The notes beneath the pieces were generated by a model. It saw only the letters and a list, made by a program, of their open reading frames with translations, ran no database searches and had not been told where the DNA came from. The position numbers and the translations under genes were made by a program. A stretch of 64,000 nucleotides of DNA, taken from NCBI GenBank assembly GCA_023055355.1, contig JALJCS010000001.1, positions 23,373,881 to 23,437,880 of the forward strand, read 5' to 3'. This DNA comes from Agelaius tricolor (lineage: Eukaryota; Chordata; Aves; Passeriformes; Icteridae). This document shows, piece after piece, positions 63,326 through 64,000 of the stretch (the stretch's first letter is position 1; every line of letters starts with the position of its first letter).

Positions 63326-64000
63326 CAAGTCCTGAAACATTTAAAAAACCTGTTAATACTGATGATCTCCAAACAGCAATTGTTCTAAGAACTAAGGCAA
63401 GCACCATTTCTTGATAGGATACATAACATTTGTCTCTTCACAAGAGACACAGCACACAAACCCATGCATTTAGGGTATTAGGCACATATACAAAATGGTA
63501 CCCTCATTCCAGCATGAAGGCACAAATATGCATCTGCACTTCCAGTCTCCAAAATCTCTGGACTGTGGGTGTTGACTGCTATGAAAAAAAAAACAAACAA
63601 CTGACTTATGTCGAGCTAAAAATCAGAATATACCAATATAAGCAATGAACATTTACCACAGGGACAGTAAATTTATCTTTGCAAAAAAAACCCCAACCAA
63701 CCACTCTACACTTATTGCTCCAGAAGAGCCATAACCAGTGGTTATAGCTGCACGTTATCCTGACATCCCCACGAACACTCCATCCCCTGCTAGACTGAGT
63801 CCCCAGAAAATAACCCCTGCTGATGCCTTGTGAAGGCTGACCTGGAACAGGGGCTAGACAGATTTAAAGAATAAAGAAGTATTTATGAAAAGGCCTCAAT
63901 GGATACACCTTGGGCAGTACAAGAGCCCAGCCATGGCTACACCCAAGATGGACCCAAAATGGTCACAAAATGGACAACCAGTCACAAGGTCTCTCACTTT
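63248..64000 (-). other. HHAT: HHAT intron (partial, upstream of the 63-kb exon)
   Basis: Sequence 5' of the 63-kb exon in transcription order. It contains the duplicated acceptor block (63241-63325), about 500 bases of unremarkable sequence, and an LTR-like repeat from 63829 that runs off the window. The preceding HHAT exon is not here. Confidence 0.8.
63829..64000. mobile_element. LTR-like repeat, truncated by the window edge
   Basis: From TGTGAAGGCTGACCTGG onward the sequence resembles a dispersed LTR common in songbird genomes, including GATTTAAAGAATAAAGAAG and ACCCAAGATGGACCCAAAAT. If 63829 is a terminus, it reads TG on this strand and CA on the other, as LTRs do. The family assignment is from memory. 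Orientation is probably minus, because the right edge on that strand reads AAAGTGAGAGACC, which usually follows the TATA box in such elements; this is not proven here. Confidence 0.6.

Overview
This window is vertebrate nuclear DNA, almost certainly from a bird and probably a passerine. The evidence is a set of 3'-truncated CR1 LINEs, ERV-type LTRs of a kind I associate with songbird genomes, AT-rich intronic background, and one sharply bounded CpG island. There is no prokaryotic gene organisation, no CRISPR array and no operon.

The only protein-coding gene I can support is HHAT (Hedgehog acyltransferase, an MBOAT-family palmitoyltransferase), on the minus strand across most of the window. 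Three consecutive coding exons are present, in transcription order: 63247-63097 (151 nt), a 36-nt microexon at 47460-47425, and 7222-7021 (202 nt). All have good splice sites and matching phases. Together they encode about 130 residues, roughly residues 286-415 in human numbering, including the heme-ligand Cys, the catalytic Asp (in the microexon) and the catalytic His. The 5' exons lie right of the window and the last roughly 78 codons lie to the left. Nearly all the rest is intron: >7.0 kb on the left, 40.2 kb, 15.6 kb, and the start of a further intron on the right.

The introns hold repeats: CR1 fragments near 30.8-31.2, 31.6-31.9, 32.9-33.3, 35.7-35.9, 42.2-42.6 and 59.0-59.5 kb; a decayed endogenous retrovirus 3' half (env remnant plus 3' LTR) at about 15.0-16.6 kb; a complete solo LTR at 23386-24092 carrying an AG microsatellite; and the edge of another LTR-like repeat from 63829. 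An isolated CpG island at about 38.80-39.30 kb looks like an internal or nested promoter.

The items most worth a second look are a tandem duplication of the splice acceptor of the 63-kb HHAT exon; a 62-nt-arm near-perfect hairpin at 14618-14744; the intronic CpG island; the phase-symmetric microexon whose skipping would remove the catalytic Asp in frame; a 252-codon open frame at 9512-10270; and a perfect 24-bp palindrome at 8684-8707. I did not find a clearly new multi-gene system.
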